DNA of 64,000 bases from Sphingomonas faeni (GTDB lineage: Bacteria; Pseudomonadota; Alphaproteobacteria; Sphingomonadales; Sphingomonadaceae), in NCBI RefSeq assembly GCF_003053745.1, contig NZ_QAYE01000006.1, forward strand, positions 248,001-312,000, read 5' to 3'. Within the stretch, counting starts at the first letter, position 1, and each line of letters begins with the position of its first letter. This document shows, one piece after another, positions 8,082 through 15,984 of this stretch. The translations under genes were made by a program, and so were the position numbers. The notes beneath the pieces were generated by a model. That model was not told where the DNA came from, did no database searches, and was given only the letters and a program-made list of their open reading frames with translations.

Positions 8082-8513
8082 CTAAGCCGCTACCAGTTCC
8101 TCGGCATTCGCATCCGCCAGGCTGGTGCCATCCAGGATCCGGGCGGTCTCGTCGCGCACGCGCATCATCGCAAAGCGGATCGCGCAGTCGGCTTCGCTCT
8201 TGCAATCGAGGCATGGCCGGTATGCGGTCCGGCTCACGCACGGCACCAGCGCCAGCGGACCCTCTATGATCCGGATGATCTCGCCGAGCGAAATCAGATG
8301 GCTCGGCCGCGACAGGCGGTAGCCGCCCATCTTGCCGCGATGGCTGTGGAGCAAGCCCGACTCGCGCAGGTCGGCGAGGATCAGCTCGAGGAATTTGCGC
8401 GGCACGTTCGCCTCGGCGGCGATCCGCGTCATCGGAATGGGAGGGCCACCGGCGGGAGCACCGCCAAGGAAGATCATCGCGCGGAGCGCGTAGCGGGAGC
8501 GCTGCGTCAACAT
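8082..8513 (-). CDS. Rrf2-family transcriptional regulator with Cys cluster
   Basis: 143-residue winged-helix regulator of the Rrf2 family. The N-terminal helix-turn-helix region (MLTQRSRYALRAMIFL, then IAAEANVPRKFLELILADL) and the wing SHRGKMGGYRLSR are typical. Residues about 91-112 carry four cysteines (PCVSRTAYRPC, LDC, EADC), of the kind that bind an iron-sulfur cluster in IscR, NsrR and RirA; cluster binding is therefore inferred. Which of those it corresponds to cannot be decided: no suf, isc or NO-detoxification genes are adjacent. Single gene, divergent from the tmRNA gene. Confidence 0.88.
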   Translation of the reverse strand: MLTQRSRYALRAMIFLGGAPAGGPPIPMTRIAAEANVPRKFLELILADLRESGLLHSHRGKMGGYRLSRPSHLISLGEIIRIIEGPLALVPCVSRTAYRPCLDCKSEADCAIRFAMMRVRDETARILDGTSLADANAEELVAA

Positions 8514-8689
8514 AATGCAGGTTGCTATGCACGCGCTTTGTGGCGAGCGAAAGGCGGTTTGGCACGCTGTGTGCTAACCCATCGGAGATTTATCCGGGGG
8601 AGGGCAGCCATCGCGCCAGTCTTTTCATTTGGCCGGGCTTTTCAGATCGATGCGGCCCCCCTATATCGGTCATGACGTCGGGGGAATCT

Positions 8690-9030
8690 TCTCTTGGCGG
8701 CTATGGCGATAAACCGTGGCGTGTCATAGACACAGCGGACCCGGGGGCAGTACCCGGCGACTCCACCACCGCCCTCTTTGCAAGAGGGGGGCGATGACGG
8801 GGTCGAACTAGGATCGACGTGTGTTCAACGACGCTATGTTTCGCTCGGAATGGGACCACCGCAACGGCCCATACACAAGTGCCAACGATAACGAAGCACT
8901 CGCAATTGCCGCATAACTGACGGTCTAACGACCTAAGTTATACGGACGAAAGCGCGGTACGGGCCACACCGGGCAACAGAAGTGGACACCGGCGGTACGG
9001 GGGGCACCGAGCAACAGAAGCTCCCCACTA
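8690..9030 (+). ncRNA. ssrA: tmRNA, circularly permuted two-piece form
   Basis: Rescues stalled ribosomes and adds a degradation tag. The acceptor piece comes first: T-arm-like CCGGG..CCCGG (8741-8757), acceptor strand CGACTCC (8758-8764) and encoded ACCA (8765-8768). A spacer with hairpin CCCTCTT..AAGAGGG (8769-8798) would be removed. The coding piece starts at 8799 with GGGGTCG, pairing with the acceptor strand through a G:U at the third pair, the alanine identity element. GTGT/ACAC and CTATG/CATAG form helix 2 between the pieces. The tag frame (8881-8916) reads ANDNEALAIAA then TAA. Two tandem pseudoknots follow (CGGT..CCAC..ACCG..GTGG at 8955-8985 and a second at 8993-9026). Outer ends are approximate. 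Confidence 0.93.
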
Positions 9031-9062
9031 TCCCGATATATGGTCTCATCATGCGGCCCCGA

Positions 9063-9794
9063 TCACGCGGCAAGGCGCTCGACCAGCCGCAGCACCGGTG
9101 GACTGAAGCCAAGCGGGCCGACCAGCACGTTGGTCACGACCAGCACGCCCCCACCCCAATAATAGGCCGGATGTATCTTCCCCCGCAGGCGCAGGTCGAA
9201 GATCATCCCCACGATGACGTACACCGCCATCGACGCGAATACCGCGAGCGGCGCGAACTGGCCCAGCAGCGGCATCGGTAGGATCCGCCCGAGCGCGGGC
9301 GACATGACCAGGATCGTGCCACACAACATAAGTCGCTTGTGCCAAGCAGCCTGCTTGCGCAGCGCGATTGCCCAGGCGGTCAGGATGCCGAAGCCAATCA
9401 CCCCCAGCACATCCAGCACGAGAAAAATGCCCGGTGGAAAGAACGGCGGTACGCGGTGTTGCTGGACAGCCGCAACGGTAGTTACGATGCCCAGCACGAC
9501 CATCGACGTTGCGATAACGGCGCCGAGCACGCCCAGTTGGCGGTGCCTAGTAATCGATCCCCGGACGACCAGCCAGTTCTGCACGACGTAGAGGATGATC
9601 CACGCCAGGAAGGCGGCGGCATGCAAATGAACTTGCAAGGGCAGTTCGAGAAACGTCCAGTGCATCCGCGCGGCATTCAACGTGAAGCCAAAGATCACCG
9701 TGACGGCGATCGCTATCGCCATGCCGAGGAAGAAGCGGCGCTCGCTCGCAATGATATTCCGCTGCGCCGGCCGTGCACTATTCAACGATGTCAT
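9063..9794 (-). CDS. Polytopic membrane protein of unknown function
   Basis: 243-residue integral membrane protein with about six or seven hydrophobic segments (for example FFLGMAIAIAVTVIFGFTL, AAAFLAWIILYVVQNWLVV, VLGAVIATSMVVLGIV, IFLVLDVLGVIGFGILTA, YVIVGMIFDL). Conserved-looking polar residues in or near membranes include VHLHAAAF, the HRQLG motif after the second pair of segments, and AWHKRLML. I recognise this as a pattern common in sphingomonad genomes but know no assigned function. It ends just downstream of the tmRNA on the opposite strand. Heme or quinone binding through the His residues is only a guess. Confidence 0.8.
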   Translation of the reverse strand: MTSLNSARPAQRNIIASERRFFLGMAIAIAVTVIFGFTLNAARMHWTFLELPLQVHLHAAAFLAWIILYVVQNWLVVRGSITRHRQLGVLGAVIATSMVVLGIVTTVAAVQQHRVPPFFPPGIFLVLDVLGVIGFGILTAWAIALRKQAAWHKRLMLCGTILVMSPALGRILPMPLLGQFAPLAVFASMAVYVIVGMIFDLRLRGKIHPAYYWGGGVLVVTNVLVGPLGFSPPVLRLVERLAA

Positions 9795-9931
9795 TAGGTC
9801 GCCCCCGCGAGTCTATGCTCAAGTGGCGGACGATGATCCTAATACTGCCAAGCGGCAACTGTAATGATGGTTCAGACTCAACGAGGCTATACGATGAGAA
9901 AATCCAAGTTAATACTCCGGCACAATGGCAA

Positions 9932-10294
9932 TTAGAGCTGTAAGAGCTTGCTAAGTTGTGCGCCGGTATAAGGCTTTTGTACGAACCGCGCGGCCTTCGG
10001 CAGCGCGGCGGTCGTGCCGTTGTCGGCCCCCGACGTGACCAGGATCGCAATATCGGGGCGTTGCGCGTGAACCGCATTGGCAAGGTCGATGCCGTTTAAG
10101 GCACCGGGCATGCGGACATCAGTGAACAGCGCGGCAATGTCGGGTCGCTCTTCCAGCTTCGCCAAGGCGTCGGCCGCGTTACTGGCTTCGAGGACTTCGT
10201 AGCCGGCATCCTCCAGCACCAGATTGGAATGGACCCGGACCAGGGCATCGTCATCGACGACGAGAATAACGGACTTGGAAATAGCGGTCATATC
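9932..10294 (-). CDS. Single-domain response regulator (CheY-like)
   Basis: About 120-residue stand-alone receiver domain. Visible phosphorylation-site residues: acidic cluster VVDDD near the N-terminus, the phospho-acceptor Asp in ALFTDVRMPG, the switch Ser in LVTSGAD, and the conserved Lys in FVQKPY. No output domain follows. The start is either ATG at 10294 (MTAISKSVILVV, chosen) or at 10312. No histidine kinase is adjacent; the hybrid kinase at 30226 has its own receiver. It is probably a phosphotransfer target or sink for a distant kinase; partner unknown. Confidence 0.87.
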   Translation of the reverse strand, partial: DMTAISKSVILVVDDDALVRVHSNLVLEDAGYEVLEASNAADALAKLEERPDIAALFTDVRMPGALNGIDLANAVHAQRPDIAILVTSGADNGTTAALPKAARFVQKPYTGAQLSKLLQL

Positions 10295-10377
10295 GGTTCG
10301 AACATCCGGCATGCCGCTCCGTTCCGATATAAGTCATATTATCAAGGGATAACGAGGCGAGGCGAGCCACAAATGAG

Positions 10378-10405
10378 AAAGGAGCCCGGTTTCCCGAGCC
10401 CCTCC
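10378..10405 (-). terminator. Rho-independent terminator after pnp
   Basis: Read leftwards the transcript forms AGGGGCTCGG-GAAA-CCGGGCTCCT, a ten-pair stem with two G:U pairs and a GAAA tetraloop, followed by TTTCTCATTT. It lies about 25 bases after the pnp stop codon. Confidence 0.7.
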
Positions 10406-10430
10406 CTTCTTTGCCGTCAGCAGCAAAGGC

Positions 10431-12869
10431 TTAGTCGCGATCGCCGGTCAGGAACGCCGGAGCGAACTCGGGAGCCTTGTCGCCGTCGGTGCGTGCAGCA
10501 CGCTCGCCGCCGCCATTGCCGCCGTTTCCACCGCCGTCACGACGCGGACCACGGCCACCGCCGTTGCCGCCTGCGTCACGGCCACCGTCGCCGTCACGAC
10601 GCGGGCCACGCGAGCCGCGGTCGCCCCCATCACGACCGCCGCCGCCTTCGCCGCGCGGACCACGACCACCGCCGCCGTTGCCTGCATCACGACCACCATC
10701 GCCGTCACGACGCGGACCGCGCGGACCACGATCGCCACCCTCACGGGGCTCACGTGCAGGACGCGTGTCCTCCAGCTCTTCGCCGGTCGTCTGGTCGACG
10801 ACGCGCATCGACAGGCGCACCTTGCCGCGCGGGTCGATCTCGAGAACCTTGACCTTGACCTCCTGGCCTTCGGTCAGAGCGTCGGACACCTTCTCGACGC
10901 GCTCGTTCTTGATCTCGGACACGTGGACGAGACCGTCCTTGCCACCCATGAAGTTCACGAACGCCCCGAAATCGACCAGGTTGACGACCTTGCCGTCATA
11001 GACCTTGCCGACTTCGGCTTCCTCGACGAGGCCCTTGATCCACTTGATCGCGGCTTCGATCTGCGCGGGGTCGGACGACGACACCTTGATCACGCCCTCG
11101 TCGTCGATGTCGACCTTGGCGCCGGTCTGCGCGACGATCTCGCGGATCACCTTGCCGCCGGTGCCGATGACTTCACGGATCTTCGACTTGTCGATCTGGA
11201 AGCTCTCGATGCGCGGTGCGTGGGCCGACAGTTCCTCACGGGTGTGGTCGAGTGCCTTGGCCATTTCGCCCAGGATGTGTGCGCGGCCTTCCTTGGCCTG
11301 CGCCAGCGCCTTGCCCATGATCTCCTCGGTGATGCCGGCGATCTTGATGTCCATCTGCATCGTCGTGATGCCCTCGGACGTGCCAGCCACCTTGAAGTCC
11401 ATGTCGCCGAGGTGATCCTCGTCGCCGAGGATGTCGCTGAGAACCGCAAAGTTCTTGCCCTCGAGGATCAGGCCCATCGCGATGCCCGACACCGGACGCT
11501 TCAGCGGAACGCCCGCATCCATCATCGACAGCGAACCGCCGCAGACCGTCGCCATCGACGACGAGCCGTTGCTCTCGGTGATGTCCGACAGGACGCGGAT
11601 CGTGTACGGGAACTCTTCCTTGGTCGGCAGCACCGGGTGCAGCGCGCGCCATGCGAGCTTGCCATGACCGACTTCGCGACGACCCGGCGCACCGAAGCGA
11701 CCGACTTCACCAACCGAATACGGAGGGAAGTTGTAGTGCAGCATGAAGTTTTCATACGAAAGCCCGTTGAGGCCGTCGATCATCTGCTCCGCATCGCGCG
11801 TGCCGAGCGTGGTGGTGCAGATCGACTGCGTCTCGCCACGCGTGAACAGAGCCGAGCCATGCGTCCGCGGCAGGAAGTGGACCATCGCCTCGATCGGACG
11901 GATCTGCGTGGTGGTGCGGCCGTCGATGCGGGTGCCGTCCTTGAGGATGGCGCCGCGGACGATCTCCGCCTCCAGCTTCTTCATCAGCTTGCCGGCTGCC
12001 ATCTGATCCTGCGGCGAGGCATCGGCGAATGCCGTCTTGCCCTTCGCACGAGCGGCATTCAGCAGGTCCGAACGCTTGGACTTGTCGGTCACCTTGTAGG
12101 CGGCCGCGATGTCCTTGCCGATCAGCTTCTTCAGCTTGTCCTTGGCGGTCGAGAGGTCGGCCTGCTCGGCCATTTCCCAAGGATCCTTGGCAGCCATCTC
12201 AGCCAGATCGATGATCAGGTTCGCGGCTTCGCGGCAGGCCTTGTGAGCGAACTGCACGGCGCCGAGCATGATCTCTTCCGAAAGCTCCTTGGCTTCCGAT
12301 TCGACCATCATCACGGCCTGGCCGGTGGCGGCGACGACGAGGTCGAGATCGCCAGCCTTGGCTTCCTCGAGCGTCGGGTTGAGGATGTACGCGCCATCGA
12401 CGTAGCCGACGCGTGCTGCGCCGATCGGGCCCATGAACGGCACGCCCGAGATCGTCAGTGCCGCCGACGCCGCGACCATCGCGAGGACGTCCGGCTCGTT
12501 CTCGCCGTCATACGACAGAACCTGGCAGATCACGTTGATCTCGTTGTAGAAACCCTCTGGGAAGAGGGGACGGATCGGGCGATCGATGAGACGGCTGGTC
12601 AGCGTCTCCTTTTCGGTCGCGCCGCGCTCACGCTTGAAGAAGCCGCCGGGGATGCGGCCGCTCGCGGAGAACTTCTCCTGGTAATGGACGGTGAGCGGGA
12701 AGAAATCCTGCCCTTCCTTGACGGTCCGTGCAGCCGTCACGGCGCACAGAACGACGGTCTCGCCGAGGGTGGCGAGAACTGCGCCATTGGCCTGGCGCGC
12801 AACGCGGCCGGTCTCGAGCGTCAGCGTCTTGCCGCCCCACTGGGCGCTTACGGTCTTGGTATCGAACAT
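10431..12869 (-). CDS. pnp: Polyribonucleotide nucleotidyltransferase (PNPase)
   Basis: Phosphorolytic 3'-5' exoribonuclease and RNA-tailing enzyme. 812 residues, about 100 longer than E. coli PNPase. First RNase PH domain ([20 protein letters not shown]), alpha-helical linker, second RNase PH domain with the catalytic/metal region [13 protein letters not shown] and MQMDIK, KH domain with [15 protein letters not shown] (about 565-580), S1 domain ([18 protein letters not shown]), then a C-terminal tail of about 100 residues made of repeated [18 protein letters not shown] units. The tail probably adds RNA affinity or a degradosome contact; that is inference. Last gene of the rimP-to-pnp group, downstream of rpsO as in most proteobacteria. 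Confidence 0.97.
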   Translation of the reverse strand: MFDTKTVSAQWGGKTLTLETGRVARQANGAVLATLGETVVLCAVTAARTVKEGQDFFPLTVHYQEKFSASGRIPGGFFKRERGATEKETLTSRLIDRPIRPLFPEGFYNEINVICQVLSYDGENEPDVLAMVAASAALTISGVPFMGPIGAARVGYVDGAYILNPTLEEAKAGDLDLVVAATGQAVMMVESEAKELSEEIMLGAVQFAHKACREAANLIIDLAEMAAKDPWEMAEQADLSTAKDKLKKLIGKDIAAAYKVTDKSKRSDLLNAARAKGKTAFADASPQDQMAAGKLMKKLEAEIVRGAILKDGTRIDGRTTTQIRPIEAMVHFLPRTHGSALFTRGETQSICTTTLGTRDAEQMIDGLNGLSYENFMLHYNFPPYSVGEVGRFGAPGRREVGHGKLAWRALHPVLPTKEEFPYTIRVLSDITESNGSSSMATVCGGSLSMMDAGVPLKRPVSGIAMGLILEGKNFAVLSDILGDEDHLGDMDFKVAGTSEGITTMQMDIKIAGITEEIMGKALAQAKEGRAHILGEMAKALDHTREELSAHAPRIESFQIDKSKIREVIGTGGKVIREIVAQTGAKVDIDDEGVIKVSSSDPAQIEAAIKWIKGLVEEAEVGKVYDGKVVNLVDFGAFVNFMGGKDGLVHVSEIKNERVEKVSDALTEGQEVKVKVLEIDPRGKVRLSMRVVDQTTGEELEDTRPAREPREGGDRGPRGPRRDGDGGRDAGNGGGGRGPRGEGGGGRDGGDRGSRGPRRDGDGGRDAGGNGGGRGPRRDGGGNGGNGGGERAARTDGDKAPEFAPAFLTGDRD

Positions 12870-13030
12870 TCTTTTTCCTTCACTCCAAACGCCAGATGCG
12901 TTTGGGGCCTATGTGCGGGCTTAGCCGGCCTGCGGCGGTGTGGAGCGAGTTGTCGTTCCTTGCCAGTGCACCGAATTGTGTCCTGGCGTTTGCCTCCGCG
13001 CGAAATGCGCGGAACCAAAACCCTATATAC

Positions 13031-13057
13031 GAAAACGGCCCCCCGAGGGGAGCCGTT
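13031..13057 (-). terminator. Rho-independent terminator after rpsO
   Basis: Read leftwards: AACGGC-TCCCC-TCG-GGGGG-CCGTT followed by TTCGTATA. It begins five bases after the rpsO stop codon and would separate rpsO from pnp, leaving readthrough or a separate promoter in 12870-13030 to drive pnp. Confidence 0.8.
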
Positions 13058-13061
13058 CGTG

Positions 13062-13331
13062 TTACTTGCGGAGACCGAGCTTCGCGATCAGATCCAGATA
13101 GCGCTGGCCGTCCTTGTGACGGAGATAATCCAGCAGCGTCCGGCGCTTGTTGACCATCATGAGAAGACCACGACGCGAGTGGTTGTCCTTCTTATGGCCC
13201 TTGAAATGCTCGGTCAGGTTCTTGATGCGCTCGGTCAGGATCGCGACCTGGACTTCCGGCGAACCGGTGTCACCCTCAGCGCGCGAATGCTCCTTGACGA
13301 GCTCGGTCTTGCGTTCAGCGGTAATCGTCAT
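13062..13331 (-). CDS. rpsO: 30S ribosomal protein S15
   Basis: 89-residue primary 16S rRNA-binding protein of the small subunit platform. The sequence [20 protein letters not shown], then [26 protein letters not shown] and [15 protein letters not shown] is diagnostic and of normal length. It sits 18 bases after truB and before pnp, the conserved truB-rpsO-pnp arrangement. A strong terminator hairpin follows the stop codon. Confidence 0.98.
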   Translation of the reverse strand: MTITAERKTELVKEHSRAEGDTGSPEVQVAILTERIKNLTEHFKGHKKDNHSRRGLLMMVNKRRTLLDYLRHKDGQRYLDLIAKLGLRK

Positions 13332-13349
13332 GAATTCATGTCCTCGACA

Positions 13350-14375
13350 TCACAGATTGAAACCGCGAACGACCCGGACGTCTCCGTCCTCGACCTCCAC
13401 CAGCGCGACCGGGACAGCGTCCAGTTCGGCGAAGTATTGGCCATCGTCTGCGGCGATCCCGGCCAAGATACGCCCCTGTCGGAGCGCCCCTGCCTGGTCG
13501 GGGGTGAGGGAGAGAGCCGGGATGTCGTCCAGCGCCACCCTCAAGGGCAGAAGTACATCTTCAAGCGCGTTGCCTCTAGCGAGTTCGTCCAGTTTGTCCA
13601 GCGATATCGCGGACGTGAGGTCGAACGGACCGGCCTTGGTGCGGCGGAGCATGGTAACGTGGCCGACGGTGCCGAGGGCCAGGGCGATGTCGCGCGCGAG
13701 GGAACGGATGTAGGTGCCCTTCGAGACATGCGCTGTAAGCGTGACCTCCTCCAGCGGGGAGTGGAGGAGGGGCTCATCCTGCAATTCCTCCCCGACACGG
13801 GGAGGGGGACCGCCGTCCACTTGGACGGGGGTGGAGGGGGGCTCGCCACCAACGGTACGCTCGCGGAAGCCCCCCTCCACCAGCTGCGCTGGTCCCCCTC
13901 CCCGTACCGGGGAGGATAACGAATGGATCGTCACATCCCGGCTCGCCAGCACCACCTCATGCCCAGCCCGAGCCAGATCATAAGCCCGCTCCCCATCAAC
14001 CTTCAGCGCTGAATAGGCGGGCGGCACCTGCGAGATCGGCCCGGTAAACTGCGCGAGCACAGCCTCCACCGCAGCGAGAGTCGGCCGAACGTCGGACGTA
14101 GCGACGCTCACGCCCTCCGCATCTAGCGTATCCGTCTGAACCCCGAACATCACCGTAAAATCATAGATCTTGTCGCTATCGAGCATCCGCCCGGCAAGCT
14201 TGGTCGCCTCCCCAACGGCGATCGGCAGAACCCCGGTAGCGAGCGGATCGAGCGTCCCGCCATGCCCCACCTTGAACTTCCCATACCCGCCGCTGCGCAA
14301 GGCACGCTTCACCGCCGACACCCCCTGCGTCGAGCCAAGCCCCAGCGGCTTGTCGAGAATGATCCAGCCATGCAT
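13350..14375 (-). CDS. truB: tRNA pseudouridine-55 synthase TruB with internal palindromic insertion
   Basis: Isomerises U55 in the T-loop of tRNAs. 341 residues. The N-terminal MHGWIILDKPLGLGSTQ and the catalytic motif GHGGTLDPLATGVLP (nucleophile Asp43) are intact, as is VSKGTYIRSLARD. Between VTIHSL and VTLTAHVSKG the protein has about 57 extra residues (about 154-210, Pro/Gly-rich: SSPVRGGGPAQLVEGG ... LLHSPLEE) encoded by a palindromic DNA element at 13746-13918. Other TruB proteins have only a few residues there, so this is an in-frame insertion that left the active site uninterrupted. Located between tdk and rpsO. Confidence 0.93.
   Translation of the reverse strand: MHGWIILDKPLGLGSTQGVSAVKRALRSGGYGKFKVGHGGTLDPLATGVLPIAVGEATKLAGRMLDSDKIYDFTVMFGVQTDTLDAEGVSVATSDVRPTLAAVEAVLAQFTGPISQVPPAYSALKVDGERAYDLARAGHEVVLASRDVTIHSLSSPVRGGGPAQLVEGGFRERTVGGEPPSTPVQVDGGPPPRVGEELQDEPLLHSPLEEVTLTAHVSKGTYIRSLARDIALALGTVGHVTMLRRTKAGPFDLTSAISLDKLDELARGNALEDVLLPLRVALDDIPALSLTPDQAGALRQGRILAGIAADDGQYFAELDAVPVALVEVEDGDVRVVRGFNL
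13746..13918. repeat. Palindromic element inside truB
   Basis: Nested inverted repeat: outer arms around TCCTCCCCGACACGGGGAGG and CCCTCCCCGTACCGGGGAGG, inner arms GGTGGAGGGGGGCTC and GAAGCCCCCCTCCACC. The whole stretch remains open in the truB frame. Sequence differs from family B (hrpB, ylxR), so it is a separate family. Confidence 0.8.
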
Positions 14376-14426
14376 GCGCGTAAGTCCTAGAATTCAGTTG
14401 AGGGGGGAGCGGCCACCCATCTACTC

Positions 14427-14508
14427 CGTCATCCTGACGAAAGTCAGAATCCAGAGCCATGTCCGCTGCGGTTCGTAACTCTGGATCCTGACTTTCGTCA
14501 GGATGACG
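14427..14508. repeat. Palindromic element, family D, copy 1
   Basis: Near-perfect inverted repeat with arms GTCATCCTGACGAAAGTCAG and CTGACTTTCGTCAGGATGAC around a short centre (ATCCAGAG..CTCTGGAT). A second copy lies at 25546-25635. Located between tdk and truB on the leftward operon. Confidence 0.85.
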
Positions 14509-14522
14509 GGGAGGGGTGAAGC

Positions 14523-15098
14523 CTACCCCAAAGCCTCACAAAAATGCCGCCGACACAGCGCGACATAGCGGTCGTTCCCGCCAATCTCGGTCTGCTGCCC
14601 CTCGGCAATCGCCCGCCCGTTCCCGTCGACCCGCAGGTTCATCGTAGCTTTCCGCCCGCACATGCAAACCGACTTGATCTCGACCAGCGAGTCCGCCAGC
14701 GCCAGCAACCGCGCCGACCCCGGAAACAGCGCCCCCTGGAAATCGGTCCGCAATCCGTAAGCCAGCACCGGTATCCCGACCACGTCGCAGACATACGCCA
14801 ACTGATCGACCTGTGCAGACGTCAAAAACTGCGCCTCGTCCACCAGCACGCACGAAATCGCGTCCTCGCCATGCTGCCGAACCACGCAAGCCCCGATATC
14901 CGTCCCCGCATCGAACGCGATCGCCGGCGCCTCCAGCCCGATCCGCGACGTGATCGTCCCCGCCGCGAACCGATCGTCGATCGCCGCGGTAAACAGCATC
15001 GTCCGCATCCCTCGCTCACGGTAGTTGAAGTCCGCCTGCAACAGGTTCGTCGACTTCCCCGCATTCATCGACGCGTAGTAGAAATACAGCTTGGCCAT
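14523..15098 (-). CDS. tdk: Thymidine kinase
   Basis: Phosphorylates thymidine (and deoxyuridine) for dTTP salvage; type II cytoplasmic kinase. 191 residues from the ATG at 15098 (MAKLYFYYASMNAGKSTNLL, P-loop included). VLVDEAQFL is the Walker B-like DEAQ motif and the lid region contains GLRTDFQG. Zinc-binding cysteines occur in VCMCGRKATMNLR and near the end in CRRHFC. A longer in-frame opening to 15422 reads through palindromic DNA and is not believed. It lies inside the translation-gene group between rbfA and truB, an unusual partner. Confidence 0.94.
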   Translation of the reverse strand: MAKLYFYYASMNAGKSTNLLQADFNYRERGMRTMLFTAAIDDRFAAGTITSRIGLEAPAIAFDAGTDIGACVVRQHGEDAISCVLVDEAQFLTSAQVDQLAYVCDVVGIPVLAYGLRTDFQGALFPGSARLLALADSLVEIKSVCMCGRKATMNLRVDGNGRAIAEGQQTEIGGNDRYVALCRRHFCEALG

Positions 15099-15478
15099 GG
15101 GGGCAAAGAGCGGGAACGAGGGGGGATGTCCAGAGGCGTCGCGCGCTACGGGGCGGAATTGCGCAAGCAGCAAGTTGCTCCCGTACGACCGCCGCCCATC
15201 GCTCGGCCCGAGGGACCGCCGCACCATCCGTTCGTCCTGAGTAGCTGCTGAGCTTATCGAAGCGGCGTATCGAAGGACAGGTTGGGGTGCGGAACGCATG
15301 CTTCGATACGAGCCCTCGATACGCTTCTTCGAAGCTACTCGGTCTCTACTCAGCACGAACGGAAGAGGGGCGGGCAACAAGCGAGGTGCGGAGTGCTGGA
15401 TGGGGCGGGGTGGCATTTTCACTAGGCCCGCCGTGAGTCCTGATCCGCTGCAAGCCGAGTGCTAGCAGCCCGGCAAAA
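15099..15478. other. Intergenic region between tdk and rbfA
   Basis: 380 bases inside the leftward operon. It contains the family E palindrome (15228-15362). No RNA gene, promoter or convincing small gene was recognised in the remainder. Confidence 0.6.
15228..15362. repeat. Palindromic element, family E, copy 1
   Basis: Outer arms CCGTTCGTCCTGAGTAG and CTACTCAGCACGAACGG; inner arms GCGTATCGAAG and CTTCGATACG / CGATACGC. The second copy at 33573-33677 has the same arms but a shorter centre. Confidence 0.85.
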
Positions 15479-15868
15479 TCAATCTTCAGCCAGATCCCGC
15501 GCAACATGCGGATCCCGCAACAACTGGTCGATGTGCGTGCCCTCGTCGAAGCTCTCGTCCGCGAGGAACTTCAGCTTGGCGGCATACCGCATCTGCACCC
15601 GGTTCGCGACTTCGCGCTGGAGGTAGGCGGTGTTCGTGCGCAACGCTTTCAGCACCTTTTCCTCGTCCTTGCCGAGCAGCGGCTTCACGAAGACGGTGGC
15701 GTGGCGGAGATCCGGCGACATGCGGACCTCGGTGATCGTCACGAGGTGCTTTTCGAGCACCGGATCGTGGACGTCGCCGCGCGCGAGGATGTCGGACAGC
15801 GCATGACGCGCTTGTTCGCCGACGCGCAACGAGCGGACGGCTTTTGCTTCTGGGGTATCAGTCTTCAT
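15479..15868 (-). CDS. rbfA: 30S ribosome-binding factor A
   Basis: 129-residue KH-like factor that binds immature 30S subunits and helps 16S rRNA 5'-end maturation, important in the cold. Family signatures: [36 protein letters not shown] and [20 protein letters not shown]. The ATG at 15868 ([11 protein letters not shown]) is chosen; the upstream continuation to 16078 only reads the palindromic element and the end of infB in another frame. Directly downstream of infB as in most bacteria, though a family C palindrome now separates them. Confidence 0.96.
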   Translation of the reverse strand: MKTDTPEAKAVRSLRVGEQARHALSDILARGDVHDPVLEKHLVTITEVRMSPDLRHATVFVKPLLGKDEEKVLKALRTNTAYLQREVANRVQMRYAAKLKFLADESFDEGTHIDQLLRDPHVARDLAED

Positions 15869-15878
15869 TCTTCTAACT

Positions 15879-15975
15879 CCCTCGCCCCTCCGGGGAGAGG
15901 GTGGGGGTGAGGGGCTGCCACGAACGCTGTCGCGCGGACCGCCCCTCACCCAACCCTCTCCCCGCAGGGAGAGGG
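15879..15975. repeat. Palindromic element, family C, copy 1
   Basis: Arms CCCTCGCCCCTCCGGGGAGA and CCCTCTCCCCGCAGGGAGAG, inner boxes GGGGGTGAGGGGC and CGCCCCTCACCCAACC. Located between infB and rbfA within one operon. A near-identical copy lies at 36095-36193 between obgE and proB. Confidence 0.85.
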
Positions 15976-15984
15976 CTCTAGGCC

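Noticed and set aside
10923..13919. 998-residue open frame antisense to pnp, rpsO and truB
   Set aside because: It crosses three real genes on the other strand and has the His/Arg/Asp-rich composition of an antisense shadow.
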